From contig CP046522.1 in NCBI GenBank assembly GCA_009738435.1, positions 1,829,249 to 1,893,248 on the forward strand: a stretch of 64,000 nucleotides of DNA, given 5' to 3'. The notes below the pieces were generated by a model. It did no database searches and was not told the origin of the DNA. It worked only from the letters and a program-made list of their open reading frames with translations. Shown here piece after piece: positions 32,387-42,700 of this stretch. Made by a program: the position numbers and the translations under genes. This DNA is from Clostridium bovifaecis (GTDB lineage: Bacteria; Bacillota; Clostridia; Clostridiales; Clostridiaceae). The stretch's first letter is position 1. Each line of letters starts with the position of its first letter.

Positions 32387-32420
32387 ATTAGATTACATAA
32401 TATTTATTATGTAATCTAAT
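32387..32420. repeat. 34-bp near-perfect palindrome between comM and yraN
   Basis: Arms ATTAGATTACATAATA and TATTATGTAATCTAAT are exact reverse complements separated by two T residues. The element sits in the 192-base divergent promoter region, so it is better placed to be an operator than a terminator. Confidence 0.85.
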
Positions 32421-32497
32421 ATTTTCAAATAAATTTATTATAAATATTAAGTTTATGGTTATAATAAAAATACTTTCAAATTTAGGAGAATTAAGTT

Positions 32498-32866
32498 ATG
32501 AGTAATTATAATAAGGACATAGGTAATTACGGTGAAAACCTGTCAGTAGAATACTTGTCGAATCTTGGTCATGAGATTATTCATAGGAACTTTAAGTGTA
32601 AGCTTGGTGAAATTGACATAATAAGTAAGTGCGAAAATAACAACTGCATCTGTTTTACTGAAGTTAAAAGCAGATATAATAATCTATATGGTGCTCCTTT
32701 AGAAGCTATAACATATAGAAAAATAAAAAAAATTAAGGCTGTAGCTGAGTTCTACATAATAAAGAATAATTTAAAAGACTTGGATTTTAGATTTGATGTT
32801 ATAGAAGTATTCTTCAACAATGTTAATGATACTTATTCTTTAAAATTAACAGAAAATGCTTTTTAA
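32498..32866 (+). CDS. yraN: YraN family (UPF0102) endonuclease-like protein
   Basis: A 122-residue member of UPF0102, a family with a restriction-endonuclease-like fold often found beside rnhB and comM. The core acidic/lysine pattern is visible as GENLSVEYLSNLGHEIIHRN, then LGEIDIISK and ICFTEVKSR, which correspond to the E-x(n)-D-x(n)-E-x-K nuclease motif. A biochemical role is not firmly established. GGAG lies about nine bases before the ATG. It is one of four plus-strand genes here. Confidence 0.88.
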   Translation: MSNYNKDIGNYGENLSVEYLSNLGHEIIHRNFKCKLGEIDIISKCENNNCICFTEVKSRYNNLYGAPLEAITYRKIKKIKAVAEFYIIKNNLKDLDFRFDVIEVFFNNVNDTYSLKLTENAF

Positions 32867-32870
32867 AAAA

Positions 32871-32928
32871 CTTTAAAATAAAAATCACTATAGATCTTTT
32901 AATCCCTATAGTGATTTTTATTTTAAAG
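32871..32928. terminator. Bidirectional terminator between yraN and rnhB
   Basis: A perfect 23-base-pair stem (32871-32893 with 32906-32928) with a 12-base loop lies between convergent yraN and rnhB. The outer part is A/T-rich so that each strand ends in a U-rich tract. It overlaps the rnhB stop codon. Confidence 0.9.
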
Positions 32929-33747
32929 CATATTTAGTATATTTTTTAAAAAGCTAATTCGATGTATAGGTGTATGTCCATATCTTTTTATAGCTTCTAT
33001 ATGTCCTTTTGTACCATATCCTGCATTTTTATCAAACCCATATTCAGGATAAATATTTGCATATTCCTTCATTAGATCATCCCTATAAACTTTTGCTATT
33101 ATGGATGCACAAGCTATAGTAGCACTTTTAGCATCGCCTTTTATGATAAATTCATTTTCAAAGCCGCAATTTTTTATACCGTATCCATCTGATAACACTA
33201 ACATTGGCTTTATTCTCAATTCCATTGCCGCTTTTCTTAGCACTTCATTATTACACCAAGCAATACCTTTGCTGTCTATTTCTAAGTTGCTCAATTCCGC
33301 AATGCAATAGCTGATAGCTTTTTCTTTAATTATGTAAGAAAGTTCCTTTCTAGTTTCAGGAGATAACTTTTTAGAGTCATTGATTTTTAATATTAAATCC
33401 TTGTCTTTATTATAATCTAAATCTAATATAACTGAAGCAGCAACTATCGGTCCTGCTAAAGGTCCTCTGCCAACCTCATCAACTCCAGCTATATAACCTT
33501 GAACTTGAAAAGCTTTATCAAAGTCATACATATTTTTTACTCTTTGAACTTCTTTCTCTTTATTTTCAAGAAATCTGCAAACGGTACTGCTTAAATTTTG
33601 AATAGTCTTCCTATTGTCTTTTCTTAATTTATTCATAAGCTCTACGTAATCAAAATATTCAATTTCTTGCTTTAAAATGGAAGAAACATATTCTTTTATT
33701 TCTCCTGCTTTCATCTCACTTATTTTTAACTCTTCAATATTGAGCAT
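32923..33747 (-). CDS. rnhB: Ribonuclease HII
   Basis: Removes RNA (including single ribonucleotides) from RNA-DNA hybrids. The catalytic acidic residues are in AGVDEVGRGPLAGPIVAA (about residues 89-106), LVLSDGYGI near 184 and KVYRDDLM near 219. A roughly 70-residue N-terminal helical extension precedes the core, common in clostridial RnhB. 274 residues. rbgA lies five bases upstream. Confidence 0.94.
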   Translation of the reverse strand: MLNIEELKISEMKAGEIKEYVSSILKQEIEYFDYVELMNKLRKDNRKTIQNLSSTVCRFLENKEKEVQRVKNMYDFDKAFQVQGYIAGVDEVGRGPLAGPIVAASVILDLDYNKDKDLILKINDSKKLSPETRKELSYIIKEKAISYCIAELSNLEIDSKGIAWCNNEVLRKAAMELRIKPMLVLSDGYGIKNCGFENEFIIKGDAKSATIACASIIAKVYRDDLMKEYANIYPEYGFDKNAGYGTKGHIEAIKRYGHTPIHRISFLKNILNML

Positions 33748-33752
33748 CTATA

Positions 33753-34595
33753 TCACGGCCTTTCTAGAGATATGTCTCCCAATTTTCCACCTCTAAATTC
33801 ATCTAAGATCATAACAGCTACTCTGTTATAATCTATATTCCCTCCAGATATAACTGCTCCTCTTTTTTTTGCTATGCTATCCATATTTTCTAAAGTTTCT
33901 TCACTTAGAGATTCTAATTTGTACCTTTCTTTTAACCTATCTGGATAGCTTTTTTGAAGTTTCTCTATAAGCTTGAAAGCTAAAGTTTCAATATCCATTA
34001 TTTCGTCTTTTATTGCGCCAGTAAACGCCAAATTCAATCCTACTTCTTCATCTTCAAATTTAGGCCATAGGACTCCAGGTGTATCTAAAAGCTCTATGCC
34101 TATATTAGTTTTAATCCATTGTTTGCTTCGTGTTACTCCTGGTTTATCTCCTACTTTAGCCCTATTATTATTTGCCATTCTATTTATAAAAGAAGATTTT
34201 CCTACATTAGGTATACCTACAACCATAGCACGAGTTGTTATATTTACTAGTCCCTTTTCTCTTAATTTATCATGTTTATCTTTCAGTAGGTTATTTATAA
34301 TAGGCTTTATGTTATTTAAACCTTTACCGCTAAGACTGTTAACGCTTGTAACTTTTACTAACTCATTGGATAATTTACTTATCCATTCCTTAGTGACCTT
34401 TTCCTCTGCAAGGTCACTTTTATTTAATAGAATAATTCTAGGCTTATTTTTACATATATCATCAATATCAGGGTTAGAACTAGACTTTACAATCCTAGCA
34501 TCTCTGATTTCTATAACTATATCTACAAATTTTAAATTTTCTTTTATTTCTCTTCTGGTCTTAGCCATATGACCAGGAAACCAATTTATTGGCAC
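33753..34595 (-). CDS. rbgA: Ribosome biogenesis GTPase RbgA (YlqF)
   Basis: Circularly permuted GTPase required for late 50S assembly. The motif order is permuted as expected: G4 LLNKSDLAEE first, then G1 GIPNVGKSSFINRM, G2-region T in PGVT and G3 DTPGVLWP. The N-terminus reads NWFPGHMAKTRREI, a family hallmark. I chose the GTG at 34595, about ten bases after AAGGAGG; an in-frame start 18 codons earlier lacks a site. 280 residues. Confidence 0.93.
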   Translation of the reverse strand: MPINWFPGHMAKTRREIKENLKFVDIVIEIRDARIVKSSSNPDIDDICKNKPRIILLNKSDLAEEKVTKEWISKLSNELVKVTSVNSLSGKGLNNIKPIINNLLKDKHDKLREKGLVNITTRAMVVGIPNVGKSSFINRMANNNRAKVGDKPGVTRSKQWIKTNIGIELLDTPGVLWPKFEDEEVGLNLAFTGAIKDEIMDIETLAFKLIEKLQKSYPDRLKERYKLESLSEETLENMDSIAKKRGAVISGGNIDYNRVAVMILDEFRGGKLGDISLERP

Positions 34596-34652
34596 AGTAT
34601 TCGCTCCTCCTTTTATTAAAACATTTTCATATTTAATTATTATGTCCATAAT

Positions 34653-34678
34653 ATAAAAAAAAGGGACTATTCAGTCCC
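34653..34678 (-). terminator. Terminator between rplS and rbgA
   Basis: GGGACT-GAAT-AGTCCC followed by eight T residues on the minus strand, immediately after rplS. Confidence 0.88.
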
Positions 34679-34685
34679 AATTTTC

Positions 34686-35033
34686 CTATCTGATTATTTC
34701 CTTAACTTTTGCAGCCTTACCTACTCTATCTCTTAAATAGTAAAGTTTAGCTCTTCTAGTCTTACCTCTTCTTACTACCTTTATACCTTCAACTAATGGA
34801 GAGTTTACTGGGAATGTTCTTTCAACACCAGTACCATAAGCAACTCTTCTTACAGTAAATGTTTCTCTTATTCCACCATTTTGCTTTTTAATTACTGTTC
34901 CTTCAAATGCTTGAATTCTTTCTTTGTTACCTTCTTTAATTCTTACATCAACTCTAACAGTATCTCCTACATTGAATTGTGGTAATTCTTTCTTAATTTG
35001 CTCAGCTTCAATTGATCTTATAATATCTAACAT
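34686..35033 (-). CDS. rplS: 50S ribosomal protein L19
   Basis: Large-subunit protein at the 30S interface. Conserved stretches are [20 protein letters not shown] and the [20 protein letters not shown] region, ending [17 protein letters not shown]. The start MLDIIRSIE at 35033 has AGGAGG eight bases upstream; the ATG two codons earlier is too close. 115 residues. A distinct leader and promoter precede it, so it can be made independently of trmD. Confidence 0.97.
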   Translation of the reverse strand: MLDIIRSIEAEQIKKELPQFNVGDTVRVDVRIKEGNKERIQAFEGTVIKKQNGGIRETFTVRRVAYGTGVERTFPVNSPLVEGIKVVRRGKTRRAKLYYLRDRVGKAAKVKEIIR

Positions 35034-35039
35034 GTGCAT

Positions 35040-35145
35040 TCCCTCCTTTAATATTTTTTTGACGTTCGTATTCTATGTATATTATAGATAGAGGACCGCC
35101 CGTACTAGCACAAAGGATATTTTACCATAAAAAAATATATATCAA
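35040..35145 (-). promoter_or_regulatory. rplS promoter and probable L19 leader RNA
   Basis: Minus-strand TTGATA (35140-35145), a short 15-base spacer and an extended -10 TGG-TAAAAT (35119-35124). The following leader, with GTGCTAGTACGGGCGGTCCT, resembles what I recall of the L19 leader element of Firmicutes, an autoregulatory RNA. The family assignment is from memory and not aligned. Confidence 0.45.
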
Positions 35146-35184
35146 TATTTATTTAACAGATTGCCAATAGATTCTTAGCTAAAT

Positions 35185-35897
35185 TTATAATTTCTCAGAA
35201 AGAAGTTTCTTATCTTCTTTAGACAGGCTAATTTTATCAAATAAATCTGGTCTTTTTTCTTTAGTAAGAATAAGAGATTGTCTTCTTCTCCATCTTCTTA
35301 TATTTTCATGATGTCCTGATAATAACACTTCTGGTACCTTTTCTCCTTGAAAGCATTCAGGCCTAGTATATTGGGGATATTCTAGCAATCCATTATAAAA
35401 AGATTCTTCAATAAAGCTTTCACTTGAAGCTAAAACCCCCGGCACTAATCTACAAATGCTATCTACAATAGGTATACAGGCCATTTCTCCCCCAGTAAGT
35501 ACAAAATCGCCTAATGATATTTCTTCATCTATATAATTATAGACTCTCTCATCTATTCCTTCATAATGACCGCATAAAAAAACGATTTCACTTTCTTTCG
35601 CAAGTTCTTTTGCTATATCCTGGTTAAATGTTCTTCCTCTTGGCCCTAAAAATATAACTTTACCGCTATTTTCTTTTTTATATTTTCAATAGCATCTACT
35701 ATAGGTTGTGGTGTCATAACCATTCCAGCACCACCTCCATAAGGATAGTCATCAACTTTTTTATGCTTATTATTGGAATATTCTCTTATATTATGAGTAT
35801 TAATCTCAATTATATTACCGTTTATAGCCCTTCCTATAATGCTGTGACTAAGAACTTGAAACATTTGAGGGAATAGTGTCAAAATATCTATTCTCAT
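35185..35897 (-). CDS. trmD: tRNA (guanine-N1)-methyltransferase TrmD, one frameshift
   Basis: Methylates G37 of tRNAs using SAM through a trefoil-knot fold; normally essential. The N-terminal part [19 protein letters not shown] through [14 protein letters not shown] is in one frame, which runs to a stop at 35646. One missing A in the run at 35669-35672 puts [27 protein letters not shown] and [12 protein letters not shown] in another. Repaired, it is about 237 residues. The ATG at 35897 overlaps the rimM TGA. Confidence 0.9.
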
Positions 35898-36381
35898 TGC
35901 CACACATCCAAAGGTTTGATGATTATCTTTTTGTTTTTTATATCAATTTTTAATATAATGTCCTTTAAGGCTGGAATTAGAAGTTCCTTATCGCCTTTAA
36001 TCCAATATACTTCATTGCTCCCTGTATAAATAACCTCATCTATACTTCCAAGTTCTTCTCCATTTTCATCATACACAATACATCCTATAATATCAGCTTC
36101 ATAATAAGTGTCCTTAGGAAGTTTTACTGCATTTTCTCTTTTCACTTTAATATATTTATTTTTAAGCTTTTGAGCTTCTTCTATAGAATCTATTCCTTCT
36201 ATTTTAAAATAACCTTTCCTGGCTGAAACTTACATCCTTCAATATGTATTAACTTATCATCTATATAAGCTGTTTCTAGCTCATTAAATCTTTTAATATC
36301 ATTAGTTGAAGGTAACACTTTTACTTCACCTTTTACCCCGTGAGTATTTATTATTTTGCCTACAGTTAAAAACTGTTCCAT
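35894..36381 (-). CDS. rimM: 16S rRNA processing protein RimM, one frameshift
   Basis: Helps assemble the 30S head. The N-terminal beta-barrel reads [20 protein letters not shown] and stops after GKVILK because a four-A run (36202-36205) is one base short. Adding one A gives [20 protein letters not shown] and the C-terminal PRC-barrel with [11 protein letters not shown] and [12 protein letters not shown]. Joined it is about 162 residues, normal. It lies between khpA and trmD in the conserved rpsP-khpA-rimM-trmD-rplS order. Confidence 0.9.
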
Positions 36382-36412
36382 AATACTTTATACTCCTTCT
36401 TCAAAATATTTT

Positions 36413-36444
36413 AAAAAGAGTTAGGAGGTTCCCTAACTCTTTTT
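36413..36444 (-). terminator. Terminator/attenuator between khpA and rimM
   Basis: Arms AAAAAGAGTTAGG and CCTAACTCTTTTT pair perfectly (13 bp) around a six-base loop; the minus-strand 3' arm ends in five T residues and AAAATATTTTG. It would limit expression of rimM-trmD relative to ffh-rpsP. Confidence 0.88.
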
Positions 36445-36460
36445 ATAATTATTTTTATAA

Positions 36461-36688
36461 TTAGATGATTTCTACAACAACTCTTTTATCTTCTTTTACA
36501 GCTGCTGCCTTAATCACAGTTCTGATAGACTTAGCTATTCTTCCCTGTTTTCCAATTACTTTCCCCATGTCATCTGGGGCAACTTTCAATTCAAGAATTA
36601 TTGATTGCTCACCAACAATTTCATTTACACTAACCATATCCGGGTTATCAACTAAAGCTTTAGCTATTACTTCTAGTAAATTTTTCAT
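36461..36688 (-). CDS. khpA: KH-domain RNA-binding protein KhpA (YlqC)
   Basis: A 75-residue single KH domain with the GxxG RNA-binding loop in GKVIGKQGRIAKSIRTVIKA. KhpA proteins bind RNA and in some Firmicutes partner with KhpB in cell-size control; here the role is inferred. It sits directly after rpsP, its standard place. Confidence 0.94.
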   Translation of the reverse strand: MKNLLEVIAKALVDNPDMVSVNEIVGEQSIILELKVAPDDMGKVIGKQGRIAKSIRTVIKAAAVKEDKRVVVEII

Positions 36689-36707
36689 CTACTACACCCC
36701 CTGGTTA

Positions 36708-36965
36708 CTACTTAGAAAGCTTTTCAGTTATTCCAGCTTGTGTGAAAAGTCTCTTTACAACATCTGTTGGCTGTGCACCATTCTTTATCCATTGAACAGC
36801 CTTTTCTTCATCTATCTTTATAGCCTTTGGTTCTGATACTGGGTTATAGTAACCTATTTCTTCAATAAATCTTCCATCTCTTGGAGATCTTGAATCAGCA
36901 ACAACAACTCTATAAAATGGAGCTTTTTTTGCACCCATTCTTCTTAATCTTATTTTAACTGCCAT
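36708..36965 (-). CDS. rpsP: 30S ribosomal protein S16
   Basis: Small-subunit assembly protein. Begins [20 protein letters not shown], followed by [20 protein letters not shown], both hallmarks. The start at 36965 has AGGAGG about eight bases upstream. 85 residues. It follows ffh after about 25 bases. Confidence 0.98.
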   Translation of the reverse strand: MAVKIRLRRMGAKKAPFYRVVVADSRSPRDGRFIEEIGYYNPVSEPKAIKIDEEKAVQWIKNGAQPTDVVKRLFTQAGITEKLSK

Positions 36966-36990
36966 TAATTTCACCTCCTTAAAAATATAT

Positions 36991-38346
36991 CTATTTCATG
37001 AATGGAAATTTTCCAAACATTCCTTTTTTGAACGACTTCTGTTGATTTTTCATTTGCTTCATCATTTTTTTCATCATCTGAAAATCCTTAAGTAATTTAT
37101 TTACTTGCTGTACAGTAGTTCCAGAGCCTTTAGCAATTCTTCTTTTCCTTGAAGGAGAATTGCTTACCAAAGTAGGATCTTTTCTTTCTTTTGCAGTCAT
37201 AGAATCAATTATTGCTTCTATTTTCTTTAGTTCCTTCTCACTTTGATTCAAGTCAATACCTTCTAATTGCTTGGTATTTACCCCCGGAACCATTTCAATC
37301 AACTTTGTCATAGGTCCCATCTTTTTTAGCTGAGCCATAGATTCCTTGAAGTCTTCTAGATTAAACTCTAGATTCATCATTTTATCTCCTAGCTCTTTTG
37401 CCTTATCTTCATCAATGGCTTCTTGCGCTTTTTCTATTAGAGATAAGATATCTCCCATCCCCAAAATTCTAGATGCCATTCTGTCTGGATGAAACACCTC
37501 AAGGTCATTCATCTTTTCGCCTAGTCCAACAAATTTAATAGGTTTACCTGTAATAGCTTTTATAGATAAGGCGGCTCCTCCTCTAGTGTCTCCATCTAGC
37601 TTTGTAAGCACAACTCCTGTAATATCTAATGTGTTGTTGAAGCTTTCAGCAACATTAACAGCATCTTGACCAGTCATCGAATCTACTACTAGCAATATCT
37701 CATTTGGCTCTACGCTGCTTTTTATATTTTCAAGTTCAGCCATTAATTCTTCATCTATATGAAGTCTTCCTGCTGTATCTATAATAACGACATTCAAATC
37801 ATTATTTTTAGCATGTTCTATAGAAGCTTTGGCAATATCTACAGGACTAACTTTATCTCCCATAGAAAAAACAGGCACATCAATCTGTTTTCCTACTACT
37901 TGAAGCTGTTTTATAGCAGCAGGTCTGTAAATATCACATGCCACCAGTAGCGGTTTTTTATTCTTTTTTCTTAATTCAAGTGCCAACTTACCGCCCATTG
38001 TGGTTTTACCAGCACCTTGTAGTCCGACTAACATAATAACCGTTAGCCCTTTAGTAGAAAATTCAATTCTACTTTCGGTATTACCCATTAATTCCTTTAA
38101 TTCGTCATTAACTATTTTAATAACTTGTTGTCCCGGCGTTAAGCTTTCCATTACCTCTTTACCAAGACATTTTTCTCCTGTAATTTTTACAAAATCTCTA
38201 ACTATTTTATAGTTAACGTCAGCCTCAAGCAAAGCTAACTTAACTTCTCTCATAGCTTCTTTTATATCTTTTTCGGATAGCTTACCTTTACCTTTTAACT
38301 TTTTCAAGGTATCTTGAAGTTTTGACGCTAATCCTTCAAATGCCAT
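36991..38346 (-). CDS. ffh: Signal recognition particle protein Ffh
   Basis: SRP54 GTPase that binds signal peptides and 4.5S/6S-type SRP RNA for membrane targeting. N domain, then G domain with [28 protein letters not shown] and [14 protein letters not shown], then the methionine-rich M domain ending [20 protein letters not shown]. The RNA-binding [13 protein letters not shown] helix is intact. 451 residues. It shares an operon with ylxM and ftsY, its regulator and receptor. Confidence 0.98.
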   Translation of the reverse strand: MAFEGLASKLQDTLKKLKGKGKLSEKDIKEAMREVKLALLEADVNYKIVRDFVKITGEKCLGKEVMESLTPGQQVIKIVNDELKELMGNTESRIEFSTKGLTVIMLVGLQGAGKTTMGGKLALELRKKNKKPLLVACDIYRPAAIKQLQVVGKQIDVPVFSMGDKVSPVDIAKASIEHAKNNDLNVVIIDTAGRLHIDEELMAELENIKSSVEPNEILLVVDSMTGQDAVNVAESFNNTLDITGVVLTKLDGDTRGGAALSIKAITGKPIKFVGLGEKMNDLEVFHPDRMASRILGMGDILSLIEKAQEAIDEDKAKELGDKMMNLEFNLEDFKESMAQLKKMGPMTKLIEMVPGVNTKQLEGIDLNQSEKELKKIEAIIDSMTAKERKDPTLVSNSPSRKRRIAKGSGTTVQQVNKLLKDFQMMKKMMKQMKNQQKSFKKGMFGKFPFMK

Positions 38347-38356
38347 CTTAATCCTC

Positions 38357-38704
38357 CTAAATATCTTCGACTATAATATTCTTTATCTCATGTAGGCAAT
38401 CTTTAAACTCTTTTTTACTACTTCCTTCTTCAAGCTTACTAATTTTCTTAATAATTAACTCTTTAGTTACTCTTAGTTTATTGTTCTTTTCTACAAGCCT
38501 TAGCTTATATTCATACCCAACCAACAATTTATTACATCTTCTAATAAGATCATGTATTGCCTGTCTGCTTGTATTTGTAAGCTCTCCTATTTCTGCTAAT
38601 GACAGATCTTCATTATAATAAAGTTCCATTATATCCTTCTGTTTATCTGTTAGAAGCTCTTTGTAATAATCCATTAATATGGACATCTTTATTCTATCTT
38701 CCAT
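38357..38704 (-). CDS. ylxM: YlxM family helix-turn-helix protein
   Basis: Sigma-4-like winged/helix-turn-helix protein encoded beside ffh in Firmicutes; the streptococcal relative modulates SRP GTPase activity. The helix-turn-helix is LSLAEIGELTNTSRQAIHDL, preceded by the YYNEDL region typical of sigma-70 region 4 folds. The ATG at 38704 has GGTGAT upstream. 115 residues. Confidence 0.92.
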   Translation of the reverse strand: MEDRIKMSILMDYYKELLTDKQKDIMELYYNEDLSLAEIGELTNTSRQAIHDLIRRCNKLLVGYEYKLRLVEKNNKLRVTKELIIKKISKLEEGSSKKEFKDCLHEIKNIIVEDI

Positions 38705-38777
38705 ATAATCACCAACTATCGACAAAAAATATTATCAAAATTTTTTACAAGTGTCAAGTATTTTTACTTAACACATT

Positions 38778-39689
38778 TTAAAATAGTGCTTCAACAAAAT
38801 CCTTTGCATTAAATTCCTGCAAATCTTCTATACCTTCCCCAACACCAATAAGTTTAACTGGGATATTTAGCTGATGCTTTATTGCTATAATTACACCACC
38901 TTTTGCAGTTCCATCTAACTTAGTTAGTACAATTCCATCAATAGGACAAACTTCTGTAAATTGTTTTGCTTGCTGTAATGCATTTTGCCCTGTTGTGGCA
39001 TCTAATACTAGCAGAGTTTCTTTAGATGCTTCATTATACTCTCTCTCAATTATTCTATTGATTTTTTCTAATTCATTCATTAAGTTTTTTTTGTTATGAA
39101 GTCGCCCAGCAGTATCACATATTAAAACGTCTGCTTTTCTTGCCTTTGATGCTTGTATAGCGTCAAATACTACTGAGCCTGGGTCTGCCCCTTCTTGATG
39201 CCTTATGATATCTACTCCTGCTCTATCACTCCAAATCTCTAATTGGTCAATAGCTGCTGCCCTAAATGTATCTGCGGCTGCCATGATAACTTTGTATCCC
39301 TTATTTTTTAATGTATATGAGATTTTTCCTATAGAAGTTGTTTTCCCAGCACCATTAACCCCAATAACTAAAAATACTTTTGGAGAAACTTCAATGTTTA
39401 ATCCATTATTGTCTTCTCCTAAAATTTCAGTTAAAACTTCCTTAAGGCAAGTATATACTTCTTTTGGATCCTTTACCTTTTTTTCTTTTACCTTTTCTCT
39501 TACTTTATCAATAACATCTATAGATGTATCAACACCTATGTCGGCGGTTATTAAAATCTCTTCTAACTCTTCATATAATTCTTCATCGATTTTTACTGCT
39601 AAATTTAAAACTTCAGCAACTCTTTCAGTAAAGTTATTTTTAGTCTTTGTTAATCCACTTTTTAACTTATCAAATAAATTTCCTAACAT
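38778..39689 (-). CDS. ftsY: Signal recognition particle receptor FtsY
   Basis: SRP receptor GTPase at the membrane. NG domain with GVNGAGKTTSIGKI near 107, AADTFRAAAIDQLE, CDTAGRLHNKKNLM, and TKLDGTAKGGVIIA. It lacks the acidic A domain of E. coli FtsY, normal for Firmicutes (303 residues). It lies just after smc, with ylxM-ffh downstream. Confidence 0.97.
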   Translation of the reverse strand: MLGNLFDKLKSGLTKTKNNFTERVAEVLNLAVKIDEELYEELEEILITADIGVDTSIDVIDKVREKVKEKKVKDPKEVYTCLKEVLTEILGEDNNGLNIEVSPKVFLVIGVNGAGKTTSIGKISYTLKNKGYKVIMAAADTFRAAAIDQLEIWSDRAGVDIIRHQEGADPGSVVFDAIQASKARKADVLICDTAGRLHNKKNLMNELEKINRIIEREYNEASKETLLVLDATTGQNALQQAKQFTEVCPIDGIVLTKLDGTAKGGVIIAIKHQLNIPVKLIGVGEGIEDLQEFNAKDFVEALF

Positions 39690-39713
39690 ACTATCTCCTC
39701 TTTCATGTTTATA

Positions 39714-42700
39714 TTATTTAGTTAGATCTACAGATACTATTTTAGAAATTCCTTTTTCCTCCATAGTAACACCATATAGGACATCCCCAGCTTCCATACT
39801 ACCTTTTCTATGTGTAATTATTATAAATTGAGTGTTATTAGAAAACTTCCTTAAAAACTCTGAATATCTTGCTACATTGGAATCATCCAATGCAGCTTCA
39901 ATTTCATCTAATATACAGAATGGAGTTGGCTTCATTTTTAAAATAGCAAATAAAAGTGCTATAGCAGCTAATCCCTTTTCTCCACCAGACATTAGGTTTA
40001 TATTTTGAAGTTTTTTACCTGGCGGTTGGACATTTATCTCTATATTTGCGGTTAATTCATCTCCATCGTCTAATATTAGGTCGGCATTGCCTCCTTTAAA
40101 TAATTCCCTAAAGGTCTCATTGAAATTTTCTCTAAGTTTACTAAAGTTTTCATGAAATACACTTTTCATTTTATCTGTCATTTCTCTAACTACATTCAAT
40201 AGTTCTTCTTTTGCATTAATTAAGTCTTCTTTTTGAGCATTCATAAATGTATACTTTGTCAACAACTCTTTATACTCTTCAATAGCTGCTAAATTTACTG
40301 TTCCCAAATTGGATATTTCCAATTTATATAGTGCTATGTCTTTTTTACATTGCTCTATATCTTCATCATTTATACTAATTTCCAATGCTTCAGCATATGT
40401 TAATTCCATTTCCTCATTCAATTTTAAATAAATTGACTCTCTCTCAGTTTCATGCCGCGCAAGAGATATTTGTATATTGTTCTTAATTTTTTCATTTCTA
40501 TCATATAAAGTTACGAGCTTTTCTAATTCCTCTGTATTCAGCTTAATATTTTCTTTAATTTTTATTCTTTTTATTTCAATTTCTTTAAATTTTTCTTCAA
40601 ATTCGGCTACTATAAAGTTTATATTTTCAATTTCTCTTGTATTTTGTTCTATCTTATGCTTCGCTAAAAGTACTTCTTTACTGGAATCATCTACTTCATC
40701 TTTTAGAGATCCTATTTGTGATTCTAGTTCCCTTACATCATTCTCTAAGCGTTTTAGTTCCTTGCTTCTATTTAAAATATTCTCATCAATTTGAGCCTTT
40801 TTTATTCTTAAAGAAGTAACCACAGCATTGATGCTATCTATTTTTTCCTTATCTTTTTCCAAAAGTTTTTCTAATTTTTCAATCTGTATTAAATTTTCCC
40901 TCTCTAATTCATTTAGCTCATCAATCTTTTGATCTTTAATATTTAAATCCTTTAAGTTGCTACTTAAACTCTCTTTAATTATAAACACTTCATTATTAGC
41001 TATGTTTAAATCTCTTTTTAATTTTTCTGTGTCATTATCGATGGCACTTATTTTCCCATTAATCTTGGTCTTTTCTATATTTTGATAATGAATTTCGTCT
41101 TTTAGATTCAAGCAGCTATCGTCTAACTCCTTAATTCTAATTTTATTTGTATTTATAGCTTCACTTAGATTTTTTATTTGATTATTGTAACTTATTAACT
41201 GCTCCTGTAATTCCTGTATTTCTCTTTTTCTACCTATAATATTTGAAGCTTTATGATATAAACTTCCTCCTGTTAGAGCTCCTCCTGGATTTATAATTTC
41301 TCCACTCAAGGTAACAATTTTAAAGCTGTAGTCTGTCTTTTTAGCTATGTTTAGAGCACTATCCATATCTTCAGCTATAATAGTCCTTCCTAATGTATAC
41401 TCTATAACATTTATGTACTTTTTATCGAAGCTTATGAGTTCGCTTGCTATACCTATATACCCACTTAAACTTTTTGTGCCATTGACTAAGTTTATTTTTT
41501 TACTTTTTATTATAGTTAGCGGAAGAAATGTGGCTCTTCCTAAACTATGACTTTTTAAATATGAAATTAATTTTTTTGCGATTATTTCATCTTTAGTTAT
41601 AAGATTTGATATAGCTGAGCCTAAAGCAATCTCCATAGCTGTTTCAAGTTTCTTATCTACTTTTATTACTTCTCCTAATATGCACACATTGTTTGCAGCT
41701 TCTTTAACTCTACCTTGATCAATGTGCTGCATTAATGTTTTTACAGACTTATTATATCCTTCATACTGCTTTTCTAAATTAATTAAAGCATTGCAATTGG
41801 CTTCACTCTTATTATGATTTATAGAAGCTTCCTTAAATTTATTTTCATTACCTAACAAATTCTTATTCTCTAGCGATATCTGTTTTTTATGTTCCTTTAT
41901 CTTTTCCTCATGTTGATTGATTTTCTCATCTATTTTCAATATTTCATTTTTAAGTACATCTTTAGTTGTATGATTTATCTTAATTGAGTTTATGTAAGCT
42001 TCACTTGAAGCTTTAAGTTCCTCTAGTTTGTTTTCTAAAGTTGTTATATCATTCCTTAATATGGATACTTCATTTTTATTTTGTGTGATTTCACTTATCA
42101 ATTCTACTTGATAAGATTTTGCCTTTTTTAACAAACTGGAATTTTTCTCGATATTAGCGCTTTTTTCAGCAATACTCAATTCATACTTTGAGATGTTTTC
42201 TACTAAACTCTCCTGTACATTTAATAGTTCTTTCTTTTTTAATTCCTGTGAGAGCTTCTGTTCTTTACTTAAACTAAATTTTTCTTCAAGTTGACTTAAG
42301 CTTTTTAAAGATTTATTGATTGCATTCTCTAAATTTTTAATTCGTTCGTTCAATAAATCAATTTCTGATGACAACTTTTGACCTAATGTTTTATTGCTGT
42401 AATATTTTTTCTTTCCTCATTATTTTCCAGCTCAAATTTCTCCAACTCATCATCTAACAACTCAAGGTTTTGTTTATATCTACCCTTTTCTATTGCGAAT
42501 TCATTTAACTTAAGTTCATTATTGTTTAATTCAACTTTCAATGCATTGATTTTGCTTTCAATATCATCAATGTTATGTAAAATTAGAGTTACTTCTTTGG
42601 CTTTCAACTTCTCTGATATTTCTAGGAATGTCTTAGCTTTCTCACTTTCTTTTTTTAAAGGCTCTAGCCGCTCCTCATAGGTCATAAATATATCATTTAT

